Assembly (NCBI GenBank): GCA_964572845.1
Contig: CAZNFX010000003.1
Coordinates: forward strand, 62,001 to 126,000
DNA from: Bin55 sp964572845
GTDB taxonomy: Bacteria; Pseudomonadota; Gammaproteobacteria; Pseudomonadales; Azotimanducaceae
Direction of reading: 5' to 3'
DNA: 64,000 bases
Each line of letters starts with the position of its first letter. Within the stretch, counting starts at the first letter, position 1. This document shows, one piece after another, positions 26,553-36,675 of the stretch. Both the position numbers and the translations under genes were made by a program. Under the pieces are notes generated by a model. That model saw nothing but the letters and a program-made list of their open reading frames with translations, did not search any database and was not told where the DNA came from.

Positions 26553-27620
26553 TCATTGCGACCAATTCATCCGGTCGAAGAAAATCTTACCTACTACTCG
26601 CCGAAATACTCCAGGAGTGCGAAGTACAGCTTCGGTAATTGCGCCTGCTGGAAGATGGTCAAAAGCCCAGCGTGCCGCATGTTGCCATCGACGCCGGGGA
26701 TACAAGCTCCTAACTACACCTCCTGGGTCGGGACCGCCCCTTTTCAAGTAACGTGAGATTGACATTCCAGCCAATCTCCCGTAACGATAAGCACGGTGAA
26801 TTCCGCCCGCGGTTAGAGGCGATACCATGCCAGCTGCATCGCCAACCAGCAGTGCTCCTTCAGTGTAGAAATTCTCTAGCAGACCTCCAATTGGGATGAT
26901 GCCACCTCGCTTCTCCAACACTTTCCGTCGAGAAAGGTTGAAAATCGGGTCGATGTGATCAAGGAATCCAGTGAAATCTGCGTCTTGCGTGGAGTGATAT
27001 GCCATTCCGACCTGCGTTATTCCAACACCTGGAAGCGCCCAACCAATGTAACCGGGTGCAAATCTCGGATCTACAAAGCAATGCAAACTGAGTTCGTCGT
27101 CACTACAAGACTCGAAGGCATACTCCACACCTTTGAGATACTGTGTGTTGCGACTTAAGCCAAGCGACTTCGCAACCTGCGATCGAGCACCGTCGGCTCC
27201 CACCAAATAGCGGGTTTGAATGTCGGCTTGGTTGATTAACCAGTGATTGCCGTGTCGAGCCACATCCTGCAAGGGTTCTTCCAATCGCACATCAACGCCA
27301 AGTTTGCTAGTCTCATTCTGCAGCCATCCAATAAGATTGCCGGTGTCTGTTGCAAGAAAAAAGTAGTCTTCGCTCTCAATGTAGGCCGAGCGCAGACTCG
27401 GACCATATACCCTGACACGTTGGATTTCTCGTACCAACGCCTGTGGCGCCGGCCACTCTTCCTGTGCCTCCTTTACGAGAATGCCGGTCGTGTGTAAGTA
27501 CTCTCCTGGGTGCGACTTCCTCTCAAGTACCAAGACATCCAGACCTTGTCTGGCAATTTCTCGTGCACAAGAAAGCCCCGCGAAGCTTGCACCAACTATG
27601 ACAACGTCGTAGTTCGTCAA
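26553..27620 (-). CDS. FAD-dependent oxidoreductase, geranylgeranyl-reductase family
   Basis: Flavoprotein of 355 residues. The N-terminal Rossmann motif is VVIVGASFAGLSCA with a terminal acid in VLERK. The second FAD signature is LLVGDAAGMVSPLTAGGI near residue 280, typical of geranylgeranyl reductase-like and related p-hydroxybenzoate-hydroxylase-fold enzymes. It probably reduces an isoprenoid or a similar lipid. It is convergent with the deiodinase-like gene, 9 bases apart. Confidence 0.78.
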   Translation of the reverse strand: MTNYDVVIVGASFAGLSCAREIARQGLDVLVLERKSHPGEYLHTTGILVKEAQEEWPAPQALVREIQRVRVYGPSLRSAYIESEDYFFLATDTGNLIGWLQNETSKLGVDVRLEEPLQDVARHGNHWLINQADIQTRYLVGADGARSQVAKSLGLSRNTQYLKGVEYAFESCSDDELSLHCFVDPRFAPGYIGWALPGVGITQVGMAYHSTQDADFTGFLDHIDPIFNLSRRKVLEKRGGIIPIGGLLENFYTEGALLVGDAAGMVSPLTAGGIHRAYRYGRLAGMSISRYLKRGGPDPGGVVRSLYPRRRWQHAARWAFDHLPAGAITEAVLRTPGVFRRVVGKIFFDRMNWSQ

Positions 27621-28055
27621 TGGATCGTAAGGAACAAGTGGTAGCTAGGTAAGTGTAGTAGTTACTCCGAGCCGATTTGCATGAGCTCTTGCGAGGATTT
27701 ACCCGCAGTGCTCATCACGCAGCATGCGGCTGGCAAGCAATCGGAACGATTCATATTGCTATTCGAGCTATCGCGAATCGATTTAGGTGGACGAGATCAT
27801 GCGCCTTCTTCAATTCATCCATGCTGCTTGCAAGAATTGAAGGATCGGTGCGGCAGTACGATTAGCGACAACTCTTTTAGCCGCTCCCGTGTGCCTACGA
27901 AAACATGAAGGGGCAATTCAATCACCAGCAATAGGATCAAGTTCTTAGTATTGGCAGTTGAAAGCACAACCAAACCATCGCACGCAAATCTCTGACAGCC
28001 AGAACCATATGCATAGGCAGTTCGCGCGAGTTGCGGCAATGTCCGTCCTGACCTC
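27621..28055. other. Intergenic region without recognisable gene
   Basis: About 435 bases. A minus-strand frame (27815-28039) has a hydrophobic middle but no recognised family and no clear ribosome-binding site. No RNA gene is visible. Confidence 0.45.
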
Positions 28056-30131
28056 TTAATCGACTAGTGCAAGTGGGTTGTTCAGATTGATCAGGTCATT
28101 GAGGATGTTTCCTGTTTCTGTGAGGATGCCGTCGGGTTGGTCCTTCTCAGCTTCTCTGCGCTCATCCAAGATTTCGGTTAGATCGTCAAGATTCTCCGCA
28201 GGCTCCTCTCCCAATGCCACTAGCCTCGCATTATTCACATTCAGTCGCCAATCGTTGTAGCTGTCGCGTTCCTTTCGACGTTCCTGTTCGTTAAGCGAAA
28301 TAATGTCTTTCTCGGTGTCCTCCGCAATGCGCTGTTCCAATGCACGAAGGTAGACGAAATAGGGATTGTTCAATGTGCGCTCGTCATGTAACTCCTGCAG
28401 CTCGCCAATGTAGGGTGTCAGGTCCCCATAGGTCTTGTAAATCGGTCCCTCAATTACGTCATGGGCCAAAGCACTATCAAACCTGCTCTCGCCAAAAGGC
28501 GAATTCCCAACAGCACGCGGAAACTCGATATCAGGAACTACCCCCTTGTGTTGTGTACTCTCACCGGAAATTCGGTAGTACTTAGCCTGAGTTATTTTTA
28601 GCTGTCCGTGTCGAACCGGCATCAACTGTTGCACCGTACCCTTGCCGAAGGTCTGATTGCCAACTACTAACCCACGACCATAGTCCTGAATTGCACCAGC
28701 GAAAATCTCGGATGCAGATGCAGATCGGTGATCTACTATGACAGCGAGTGGCCCGTCCCAGGCTTCTTCCGGATTCATGTCTCGCCATGTTTCTGGGCGT
28801 CGCCGGGACTGCTTGACTACTACTGTTGGTCCGGTAGGAACAAATAAGCCTGTCAGCGAGTGGGCTTCATCGAGGGAGCCCCCACCGTTGCCCCGCAAAT
28901 CTATGATGAGTCCGTCAATGCCTTCGGATTTGAGCTCGTTGATCAGCCGGCGAACATCTCGGGTCGCGCTACGATAGTCTGGCTCATTCTTGCTTTTCGC
29001 CTCAAAGTCGACGTACATTGAAGGCAAGTCGATAACACCAATCTTTCGAACTTGACCTCCTGACTCTACATCCAAGACTCGCTTGCTCGCAGCGGATTGC
29101 TCCAGTTTGATTTCATCTCTCACTATGGGAACGACTCGAGACTCACTGGTTTCGCTAGGTTGCTTGAGTTCCAAGAGCACCGTTGTTCCCTTCGGACCAC
29201 GAATAAGGTCTACAACATCGTCTAGCCGCCACCCTACTACGTCGGTCAATGGACCAGATGGATCTTGACCGACAGAGATGATTCGGTCTTTGTCCTTGAC
29301 GCCACCGTTTAATTCAGCAGGACCACCTGGAATAAGGCTCTGAATTTGAATGAAGTCTTCGTCCACTCCGAGCAATGCTCCGATGCCCTGAAGGGATAGG
29401 GACATCTGAGTGTCAAACTGGTCGACGACTCGAGGCGGAAGATACTCGGTGTGGGGATCAAACCAAGTTGTGAATGCATTGATATACGTCTGGAACGCAT
29501 CGTCTGAATTGGTTTGCGTCTCGTATTTGCGGTTCCGTGCGTAGCGTTTCGTCAACTCTTCTATGACATCAGTTTCGCCGGATTCATCCCCAAGTCTCTC
29601 CCTAATGATGTTGTCTAGCAGAATCCTCTCCCAAAGTTGGTCTGCTTCGTCTTGATCGATCGGCCAGGAAACATCCTCATCTCGAATTTTCAACGTTTGC
29701 TGAGAATCGAAATCGAAAGACTCAAGGCCCTGAGACAAGCGGTCAAGAATCCAATCCAATCGAGCAATCTGACGCTCCTGCACTCGGTTGAACATCGTAA
29801 AAGCTGGGTCCAGCTTGCCCAACTTCAACGCGTCGTCAATCTTGTATCTATAGCCTTCAAACTCTTCAATATCCTCTGCTAACAGGTACACTCTTCGTGG
29901 ATCAAGCCTTTCCAAGTACTGGTCAAATATTTCCGAGGAAACTTCATCGTCCAGTTTGGAGTTTTGGCTGAAGTGGTTGTACCTAACCAAATCGACTACC
30001 CTAGTCGTGGTACGGGCATGAACATCCAGCGGTTCTAGCGGGGCAACCTCTTCCCCTATCGACGCCGTGACAGTGTTGGCGACGAATGCAAGCCCAACAG
30101 CAACAAAAATCGAACAAATGTGTTTGAGCAT
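28056..30131 (-). CDS. prc: Tail-specific carboxy-terminal processing protease
   Basis: Periplasmic serine protease (Tsp/Prc), about 691 residues, which trims or degrades envelope proteins from their C-termini. A signal peptide (FVAVGLAFVANTVTA) precedes an N-terminal helical domain, a PDZ domain (SLQGIGALLGVDEDF to SVGQDPSG), and a catalytic domain with the Ser/Lys dyad in HRSASASEIFAGA and TFGKGTVQQ. The Prc-specific C-terminal region follows. I choose ATG 30131: a CGAGGA site sits 7 bases upstream, and the longer frame from TTG 30149 would include that site. Confidence 0.95.
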   Translation of the reverse strand: MLKHICSIFVAVGLAFVANTVTASIGEEVAPLEPLDVHARTTTRVVDLVRYNHFSQNSKLDDEVSSEIFDQYLERLDPRRVYLLAEDIEEFEGYRYKIDDALKLGKLDPAFTMFNRVQERQIARLDWILDRLSQGLESFDFDSQQTLKIRDEDVSWPIDQDEADQLWERILLDNIIRERLGDESGETDVIEELTKRYARNRKYETQTNSDDAFQTYINAFTTWFDPHTEYLPPRVVDQFDTQMSLSLQGIGALLGVDEDFIQIQSLIPGGPAELNGGVKDKDRIISVGQDPSGPLTDVVGWRLDDVVDLIRGPKGTTVLLELKQPSETSESRVVPIVRDEIKLEQSAASKRVLDVESGGQVRKIGVIDLPSMYVDFEAKSKNEPDYRSATRDVRRLINELKSEGIDGLIIDLRGNGGGSLDEAHSLTGLFVPTGPTVVVKQSRRRPETWRDMNPEEAWDGPLAVIVDHRSASASEIFAGAIQDYGRGLVVGNQTFGKGTVQQLMPVRHGQLKITQAKYYRISGESTQHKGVVPDIEFPRAVGNSPFGESRFDSALAHDVIEGPIYKTYGDLTPYIGELQELHDERTLNNPYFVYLRALEQRIAEDTEKDIISLNEQERRKERDSYNDWRLNVNNARLVALGEEPAENLDDLTEILDERREAEKDQPDGILTETGNILNDLINLNNPLALVD

Positions 30132-30625
30132 AGGTGTTCCTCGAATCAATTGAGTGACTTCATCTACTGCGCTTCATCCTGCACGTCGCTGACGCACACC
30201 CAACGAGAGTCGCACGGACCAGCAATGCTTGACATGTTACACAAAGTCTGCAATTTCGTGCCATTTCTCTACAAGCGTAAGCATTCCTAATGGAATCGGA
30301 CTTGAGCATCGTGATAGATTTGCTCCGTCATGTGCAATTTGATTCTGGCGATCCTGATGAAAGTGAAGGATTTGAACTGTGCAATGGTTCTACAGCTGGT
30401 CCGGCAATTCTGATGTGTACCTCCGCCAGTTTCACTACGGACTGGGTTGCCTGTGGCCTGGAGCTTGAATACGCAAGTTGCCTAAACCTCGGACTCAACA
30501 CATTCTGCAACTTCATGAGTTACTCAAGCTGTTGCCTCATTTCGACATGCACGTGCACGCTGGCTAAAGCGCGCTTCTTCAAGAGTAGACAATGACTAGG
30601 AAAGTTAGTGCCTAGAGAAGTAGCT
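30132..30625. other. Intergenic region between prc and lepB
   Basis: About 490 bases that should hold the prc promoter and the 3' end of the lepB transcript. A plus-strand frame at 30290-30595 has a cysteine-rich, non-protein-like end and no ribosome-binding site, so I do not call it. No RNA gene is seen. Confidence 0.45.
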
Positions 30626-31351
30626 CTAAAGTAACTCGGTAAAGAATCGCCGCACGCGCGGCCGCCAGTAATTCTCTAGATCTAGGGAAAAAGCAACAGT
30701 GTGCGCTCGTCCGATCACACGCCGACGTTCAATAAATCCTATTGCTCTGGAATCCCTGCTGCGGTCTCGATTGTCACCCATCATGAAGTAATAGCCTTCA
30801 GGCACTCGAACAGGATCGAAATTTCTCATCCCATGGTCGCGTGACCGGCGTTTGGCCCACATTACGACGCGACGATCACCCAAAATCTCTTCATACATGA
30901 AGTCATACGCACCCCGACTACTCATAGGCAACGCATCCACTTCTTCGCTCGTAAGTGGTTCATACGTAGCTTGAACACCATTTATTACAAGACGGTTGGC
31001 AATAAGCTCTATCGTGTCGCCCGGCATGGCAACAACTCGCTTAATCAACAAGTCCTTCTCGGTTTCCGGACTCGGGAACGTCACAATGTCGCCTCGTTCA
31101 GGATGTCCCCACCTCGCTATTCGGTGAAGTGTAAAGGGCCAACGAACGTCATATGCGATTTTGTCTACAACAAGCCGATCGCCCTCTAGGATGCCAGGAT
31201 TCATGCTGCCTGACGGAACATGGTTCCAGTCAGCAATGGCGGACCTGAATATCAACATTAAAATTACGAAGATGAAAAATGCACGCCAATCTCTCCAAAA
31301 CGCATAGAGCCTGTCACGCCACACTGTCTTCCAGTCTCGTGAATTGGTCAT
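30626..31351 (-). CDS. lepB: Signal peptidase I
   Basis: Inner-membrane leader peptidase, 241 residues, that cleaves Sec/Tat signal peptides on the periplasmic face. A single clear membrane segment (FFIFVILMLIFRSAI) precedes the catalytic serine in HVPSGSM. The general-base lysine is in LLIKRVVAMPGD, and the conserved box MMGDNRDRSRDSR follows. It is shorter than E. coli LepB, with one membrane anchor rather than two. It lies 61 bases after the DUF1244 gene. Confidence 0.95.
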   Translation of the reverse strand: MTNSRDWKTVWRDRLYAFWRDWRAFFIFVILMLIFRSAIADWNHVPSGSMNPGILEGDRLVVDKIAYDVRWPFTLHRIARWGHPERGDIVTFPSPETEKDLLIKRVVAMPGDTIELIANRLVINGVQATYEPLTSEEVDALPMSSRGAYDFMYEEILGDRRVVMWAKRRSRDHGMRNFDPVRVPEGYYFMMGDNRDRSRDSRAIGFIERRRVIGRAHTVAFSLDLENYWRPRVRRFFTELL

Positions 31352-31412
31352 GATCGGATTGAACTGTCCTGCAATTTTGTGAGTTGAAGTTCTAGTGAGA
31401 AATATCTAACAA

Positions 31413-31709
31413 CTAGCTGTTGGATTTAAACTTCTCTAATTGCTCCAATGAAGGCTCAGTCTGGTATCGATCTTTCCATTCCGAATATGGCATTCCATAG
31501 ACCATCTCACGGGCTTGCTCGTAATCTACGGAAACCCCCGCTTCCTCAGCAGCAGCGACGTACCATTTTGACAGGCAATTTCGGCAAAAACCCGCCAAGT
31601 TCATCAGCTCTATGTTTTGTACGTCGGTTCGTTCACCGAGATGTTGCAGCAATTTTCGGAACACCGCAGCCTCGAGTTCGGCATTGGAGGTCTTGGTTTC
31701 GTCTACCAT
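31413..31709 (-). CDS. DUF1244 family protein
   Basis: Small protein of 98 residues matching the DUF1244 family by its characteristic segment MNLAGFCRNCLSKWY and the ending REMVYGMPYSEWK. The two cysteines in FCRNC are the notable residues. The family is widespread in proteobacteria with no firm function. It lies upstream of lepB in the same direction and may share its transcript. Confidence 0.85.
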   Translation of the reverse strand: MVDETKTSNAELEAAVFRKLLQHLGERTDVQNIELMNLAGFCRNCLSKWYVAAAEEAGVSVDYEQAREMVYGMPYSEWKDRYQTEPSLEQLEKFKSNS

Positions 31710-31795
31710 GTCAGGATTGGATCGGAATAACTTTAACCTGACCAGAATAGTAGCAAACCCTCTATTGACACAGGCAACCTAGCAGGACACTTTGC

Positions 31796-32593
31796 ATGGA
31801 ACTGACATTCAGTTACGAATTGTTGGGAGCGTTTCTGACTCTGACCGCTCTCGAGATCGTACTGGGCATCGACAATGTCGTATTCATAACCATTCTGACA
31901 AACAAGCTTCCCAGGCGTCAGCGACGGTTGGGCCGAGTTATTGGCCTAAGCGTCGCAATGTTTGCGCGAATATTGATGCTACTTTCGGTCAGCTGGATGA
32001 TGAGTCTCACCCAGCCATGGATAGAGTTGGCGGGTCATTCGTTCAGCGGCCGCGACTTGATACTGCTCGGTGGGGGACTTTTCTTGCTGTTCAAGGGTGT
32101 GCGCGAGATTCACAACTCCCTAGAAGTTGTCGATGAGAGTGCCCTGCGTAAACAAGAGACTGTGACCTTCGCAGGAACCATCCTGCAAGTGTTCATGATC
32201 GATATCGTGTTTTCGCTTGACTCCGTGATTACTGCAGTCGGTCTGGTAGAGAGCATTCCAGTGATAATTGCTGCGATCGTCATTGCAATCCTGGTCATGC
32301 TGATTGCTGCGGAACCGATCAGTAAGTTTGTGGACGAAAATCCTCCGGTAAAGATGCTAGCTCTCTGCTTCATCGTACTAATCGGCTTGGTGCTGATTAT
32401 CGAAGGATCGGGACAACACGTCGACAAGGGATACATCTACGTCGCAATGGCATTTTCGTTCGGCGTTCAAATGCTCAACATGGTGCTGAGCAAACGACCA
32501 AAGATCTCATTGCGCAAGGCGCAATTGGGAGATTTGTACTACTCGGCGACTTCTTCGGCTAGTGGCGAGAAGAGCCAACGAACTCGCAGGTGA
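31796..32593 (+). CDS. TerC family integral membrane protein
   Basis: Multi-pass membrane protein of 265 residues. The signature acids within membrane helices are present: LEIVLGIDNVVF at the start and MIDIVFSLDSVITAVG in the middle, as in TerC/Alx-type proteins linked to metal (manganese) export. It has about seven membrane segments and a short basic cytoplasmic tail. It is divergent from DUF1244, 86 bases away, and convergent with yaaA. Confidence 0.9.
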   Translation: MELTFSYELLGAFLTLTALEIVLGIDNVVFITILTNKLPRRQRRLGRVIGLSVAMFARILMLLSVSWMMSLTQPWIELAGHSFSGRDLILLGGGLFLLFKGVREIHNSLEVVDESALRKQETVTFAGTILQVFMIDIVFSLDSVITAVGLVESIPVIIAAIVIAILVMLIAAEPISKFVDENPPVKMLALCFIVLIGLVLIIEGSGQHVDKGYIYVAMAFSFGVQMLNMVLSKRPKISLRKAQLGDLYYSATSSASGEKSQRTRR

Positions 32594-32602
32594 GCTGACG
32601 GC

Positions 32603-33379
32603 TTATCTGTTTGGACGTTCGTCCCGCAAGAATACAAAGGAGTCCCGGCTGGAACGCCAATCTGCAAAGTAGTAGCCCTCCAAGTTGAACTCCTTCAATC
32701 CCTTTCGCGTCTCTGTTCGATTCAAAACGACGTGGCGCGCCAACAGACCCCGAGCTCGCTTTCCGAAATAGCTCATGAAGCGGTAGTCGTCACCATGTTT
32801 TTCGAGAAAGCTGCAATTGACTATTGGGAATTTCAACCCTTTCCGACTCGACTCAGGAAAGTACTCGTTCGAAGCGCAATTCACCAAGAGTGGATTGCGG
32901 TGCGTCTCTAGTTCTCGGTTCAATTGGTCCACAATCGTTGAACCCCAATACTGGTAAAGATTCGTAGAATTGCCAAACTTCAGGGCTGTTCCCATTTCAA
33001 GCCTGTATGGATGGATCATATCGAGCGGTCTCAACACTCCATAGAGTCCAGACAGTATTCGTATGCGCCTTTGCGCTGAAGTGAAATCCCGTTCGGAGAA
33101 TTCTCGAGCCCCCAGTCCCAAGTAGACGTCACCACGAAACGCTAATGCTGCGGGTCGTCCCGTTCGGTTGTTTAGATCCCAGTTCGAGTAGCGTTCTGCG
33201 TTCAATTCACCGAGATCCATGCTGATTCCCATGAGATTGGCGATTTGTCGTGGCTTCAACGTGCGCAATTCGCTGATCAGGTTTTCCGCCTGGTCAAGAA
33301 ACATGGGTTCCGTACGCTTCCTAGTCACAGGTTTGGTATTGAAGTCGAGGTTCTTGGACGGAGATAGCAGTACAAGCAT
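32603..33379 (-). CDS. yaaA: Peroxide stress protein YaaA
   Basis: Cytoplasmic protein of 258 residues of the YaaA (DUF328/UPF0246) family, which binds DNA and lowers free iron during hydrogen peroxide stress. The typical start LVLLSPSKNLDF, the segment RYSNWD, and the basic C-terminal part (GKRARGLLARHV, LKEFNLEGY) are seen. Length equals that of E. coli YaaA. No OxyR site could be recognised upstream. Confidence 0.93.
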   Translation of the reverse strand: MLVLLSPSKNLDFNTKPVTRKRTEPMFLDQAENLISELRTLKPRQIANLMGISMDLGELNAERYSNWDLNNRTGRPAALAFRGDVYLGLGAREFSERDFTSAQRRIRILSGLYGVLRPLDMIHPYRLEMGTALKFGNSTNLYQYWGSTIVDQLNRELETHRNPLLVNCASNEYFPESSRKGLKFPIVNCSFLEKHGDDYRFMSYFGKRARGLLARHVVLNRTETRKGLKEFNLEGYYFADWRSSRDSFVFLRDERPNR

Positions 33380-33753
33380 GGCAGTGGTTAGCTCAACGCA
33401 CCTTTAAGAAGGGGATTCTACTTCGCAAGCAAGTTCTGCAGTGCAAACCTGATCCTAGCGAGGAGCGAGATTCTTAGCAATCCATAGCTGGAACACCTCA
33501 AGAAATGACCAGATTCTCCTTTGCCTAGCTTGGTGAAGCACCTGTTAAGGACCACGTTTCAATTCTTGCCACAAGAGAACAAAACGAGTGTTGCATGAAT
33601 GTGCATATTCGCCCATCGAGCTACAAGATCGCACTGATTGAGCACAGCGAAAGCAAAGAGTATTTTGAGAACTGCCTGCGCTGCGGAGCCAAACATCGAG
33701 CTCGTCCACGTGCACGCACTATCATAATCACGGGCAACCACCAAAGAATCCTA

Positions 33754-34485
33754 TTGACACAAGAAGTCGTGGCGCGCGGCAGAACTTGGATTGGCCGGAT
33801 TCGCAGCCGAAATGAAGATGTCTATACGCTCCGCCCGGAGTTTGGGTTCCTTGCTGTAGCTGATGGTATGGGAGGCACATCCGCTGGACACATAGCAGCT
33901 CGAATCGCCATCGACGAAATCTCGGAACGCCTCAACCAAGTGAGCCAGGATCGTGCTGTTGAGTCGGAAGACATGGTGAATGCGATCGAAAAGGCAAACG
34001 AAGTGGTCTTCGACCGAGGGCAAACCTATAGTGACTTTCAAGGAATGGGCACTACACTGGTCGCAATGGTAGTCAACGACTACCGTGCAATGTGCGGGCA
34101 TGTGGGAGATTCCCGAGCCTATCTGTTGCGTGGCAAAGAGCTGTCGCGGATTACACGCGATCACTCAGTTGTTCAAGAGTTGGTCGACCGTGGCGAGATG
34201 AACTTGGAACAAGCTAGAACTGCACACAATCGCAACATCGTAACGCGTTGCATTGGTCCCTTTGAGAACGTAGAACCAGAAATAACAATACAAGAACTTG
34301 CCGCCGGAGATGTAATCATGATGTGCACAGATGGCATATCAGACTTTATCTCCGACGAGGAAATTCGCGAGATCATGGATGCTCACTCCCACAACTTGCC
34401 AATACTCTTGGGAAGTCTGATCGAAACTGCTGATCGACATGGAAGCACGGACAACATTACGGCGGTAGTAGCCAAAATCAAGTGA
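33754..34485 (+). CDS. PP2C-type serine/threonine protein phosphatase
   Basis: Metal-dependent phosphatase (PPM/Stp1 type). Metal-binding motifs are RSRNEDV, AVADGMGG, GHVGDSRAYLLR and CTDGISDF, and the close is GSTDNITAVVAK. The frame continues up to ATG 33595, but those 53 extra residues are not protein-like, so I place the start at TTG 33754 with modest certainty. The stop overlaps the bolA ATG by one base. It heads the long bolA-trhO-ttcA-yheU-ccm run. No partner kinase is visible in the window. Confidence 0.88.
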   Translation: MTQEVVARGRTWIGRIRSRNEDVYTLRPEFGFLAVADGMGGTSAGHIAARIAIDEISERLNQVSQDRAVESEDMVNAIEKANEVVFDRGQTYSDFQGMGTTLVAMVVNDYRAMCGHVGDSRAYLLRGKELSRITRDHSVVQELVDRGEMNLEQARTAHNRNIVTRCIGPFENVEPEITIQELAAGDVIMMCTDGISDFISDEEIREIMDAHSHNLPILLGSLIETADRHGSTDNITAVVAKIK

Positions 34486-34799
34486 TGACTGTTCAAGTAA
34501 CTATAGAAGACAAGCTAAGCACCCTGGATCCCGATCACCTTGAGGTGGTGAACGAAAGCAGCAACCACAACGTGCCATCGGGTTCGGAGTCCCATTTCAA
34601 GGTAGTGCTAGTCTCACAAAAGTTCGAAGGGCTACGTCCAATACAGCGACACAGAATCGTAAACGAACTACTAGCGGAAGAACTTCAGGGATCTGTCCAT
34701 GCCTTAGCTCTACACCTCTATACCGAAGCAGACTGGCGCAAACGGTACGGAAAGGCGCCAATGTCTCCGCCATGCCGCGGTGGTTCGAAGGCTGGCTAA
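34485..34799 (+). CDS. bolA: BolA family protein
   Basis: Small protein of about 104 residues of the BolA/IbaG family, which works with monothiol glutaredoxins in iron-sulfur handling and regulation. The core SHFKVVLVSQKFEGLRPIQRHR carries the conserved FxG.s.v.RHR pattern and the histidine in SHF; it ends VHALALHLYTEADW. ATG 34485 overlaps the last base of the preceding phosphatase gene. The C-terminus has an extra basic tail of about 15 residues. Confidence 0.9.
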   Translation: MTVQVTIEDKLSTLDPDHLEVVNESSNHNVPSGSESHFKVVLVSQKFEGLRPIQRHRIVNELLAEELQGSVHALALHLYTEADWRKRYGKAPMSPPCRGGSKAG

Positions 34800-34814
34800 C
34801 CGGTGTAACGACTC

Positions 34815-35726
34815 TTGGTTGTCCTCTCCTTCTACAAGTTTGTCCCGATTGACAGTCCCGAGGATACGGTTCTAGCCATTGAGAGAACCTGTGCTGCAAA
34901 TCAAATCTTGGGAACAGTCCTGGTCGCCTCTGAAGGGGTCAATGCGACGCTCGGACACGATGATCATGCCTGTCTAGAACGCACCTTTGAGTCAATCAAG
35001 CAAATCGCCGGGCTTGTTGACGTTATTCCAAAGTGGTCGGGACGCGCAACAGCAAACGTAGCTTTCGATCGTTTGATTGTGCGACAGCGAAACGAAATTG
35101 TGAGTTTGGGCAGACCGTTCGACTTCTCGGGACCACAACCTCCACATATCACTCCCGAAAAATGGTCCCAACTGATTCAAGATCCCGATACCAACGTCGT
35201 GGACGTAAGGAACACGTACGAAGTTAGACTTGGGCAATTTCGCAGAGCTATCGATCCTGGAACACAAAATTTCAGAGAGTTCACGGAATGGGTGGCGAGT
35301 GCCTTACCAGAAACACGTGAAAAGCCAACTGCGATTTACTGCACAGGAGGGATTCGCTGCGAAAAAGCTGCTCAGACGCTCGCAGTCAGTGGCTTTCGGG
35401 AGATCTATCAGCTCGACCAAGGAATCCTAGGGTATTTTGATGCAGGTGCTGATCGATCACTGTGGCAGGGCGAGTGTTTCGTTTTCGATAAGCGTGTCGC
35501 TATTACTCCCGATCTTGAACAGGGAACCGCAACCCAATGCCACGCCTGTCGCCGCCCTCTCACCCAATGCGACCAACAATCCAGCCACTATGTTGCTGGT
35601 GTAAGCTGCCCTATGTGCATAGACCATCTGACTGCCCGACGTCGTGAAGGGTTGCTCGAAAGAAATCGACAAGTCCAACTAGCCGAGCAACGCAATCAAA
35701 AACACCTTGGTCCTGCAAAAAACTGA
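34815..35726 (+). CDS. trhO: tRNA uridine(34) hydroxylase, rhodanese family
   Basis: TrhO (YceA), the oxygen-dependent enzyme that makes 5-hydroxyuridine at the wobble position of some tRNAs. The N-terminal acylphosphatase-like domain (ILGTVLVASEGVNATL) is followed by a rhodanese domain with active-site loop YCTGGIRCEKA, and a C-terminal cysteine cluster (CHAC, CPMC) that may bind zinc. The start is TTG 34815, 15 bases after bolA. It sits with ttcA, another tRNA-modifying gene. Confidence 0.93.
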   Translation: MVVLSFYKFVPIDSPEDTVLAIERTCAANQILGTVLVASEGVNATLGHDDHACLERTFESIKQIAGLVDVIPKWSGRATANVAFDRLIVRQRNEIVSLGRPFDFSGPQPPHITPEKWSQLIQDPDTNVVDVRNTYEVRLGQFRRAIDPGTQNFREFTEWVASALPETREKPTAIYCTGGIRCEKAAQTLAVSGFREIYQLDQGILGYFDAGADRSLWQGECFVFDKRVAITPDLEQGTATQCHACRRPLTQCDQQSSHYVAGVSCPMCIDHLTARRREGLLERNRQVQLAEQRNQKHLGPAKN

Positions 35727-35760
35727 GACCTCAAGAAGCAATCTCAACTGCCACCTGAAA

Positions 35761-36675
35761 ATGACAACTACTTACTCGACAGACCCCGCAATGTTGCGGA
35801 GGGAAGATGTGCAACGCATACGCTGGGGTTCGCCTGATCTATCCAAGGGCGAGCGTACGGACCTGAAAAAGTCCGCAGCAAAGCTCAGGCGCTTAGTTGG
35901 AGAGGCTATTGCAGATTTCCGGATGATCGACAGAAGCGATCGGGTGATGGTATGTCTGTCAGGCGGCAAGGACTCCTACACTCTGCTTGAAACGTTGCTG
36001 GCCCTGCAACGAAACTCACCTGTCGACTTTTCCATCGTTGCAGTGAACATCGACCAGAAGCACCCCGGCTATCCCGCAGACGTTCTCCCAAACTATCTTG
36101 ACAAGAGAGGTGTCGAGTTCGAAATCATCGAAGAAGACACCTACTCGATTGCACGATCGCTGACTCCGGAGGGCAAGATTCAATGTCCCATTTGCTCCCG
36201 CTTGAGACGGGGAATACTTTATACCGCGGCTCAACGATTGAAGGCGACGAAAATCGCGCTTGGGCACCATCTTGACGACGTCGTAGAGACACTGTTTCTC
36301 AACATGTTCTTTAGTGGCACGTTGAAGTCCATGCCCCCTCACTTGGTTTCGGACGATGGATGCAACCATGTAATACGTCCGTTGTATTACGTCCGGGAGA
36401 CGCTGATCGAGAAGTACTCGGCTTTGATGGAGCACCCGATCATTCCCTGTAATCTCTGCGGTTCGCAGGAAGGGAGCCAACGACAGGAGATCAAGTCTTT
36501 GCTTCGTGCATGGGACAAGAAGTTTCCAGGTCGAGTAGAAACCATTGCAAGGGCCATAAGAAATGTCAAACCCTCGCACTTGGGCGATTCCAATCTATTT
36601 CCATTCGGTCACAATTCCTCTACCGACGTGTTGTTGAATACTCATTGCGTCGAAACGAAAGCGTGCGAACCGTGA
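35761..36675 (+). CDS. ttcA: tRNA 2-thiocytidine(32) synthetase
   Basis: TtcA, an iron-sulfur enzyme that thiolates cytidine 32 in tRNA. The PP-loop is VCLSGGKDSYTLLE, and the paired cysteines appear in CPICSRLRRG and CNLCGSQEG. The segment LGHHLDDVVETLFLNMFF is characteristic. I choose ATG 35761 because it begins just before the conserved region and avoids a long overlap with trhO. The end overlaps the next gene by GTGA. Confidence 0.95.
   Translation: MTTTYSTDPAMLRREDVQRIRWGSPDLSKGERTDLKKSAAKLRRLVGEAIADFRMIDRSDRVMVCLSGGKDSYTLLETLLALQRNSPVDFSIVAVNIDQKHPGYPADVLPNYLDKRGVEFEIIEEDTYSIARSLTPEGKIQCPICSRLRRGILYTAAQRLKATKIALGHHLDDVVETLFLNMFFSGTLKSMPPHLVSDDGCNHVIRPLYYVRETLIEKYSALMEHPIIPCNLCGSQEGSQRQEIKSLLRAWDKKFPGRVETIARAIRNVKPSHLGDSNLFPFGHNSSTDVLLNTHCVETKACEP

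Noticed and set aside
30290..30595. 101-codon plus-strand frame between prc and lepB
   Set aside because: Ends in a cysteine-rich stretch, has no ribosome-binding site and no recognised motif.
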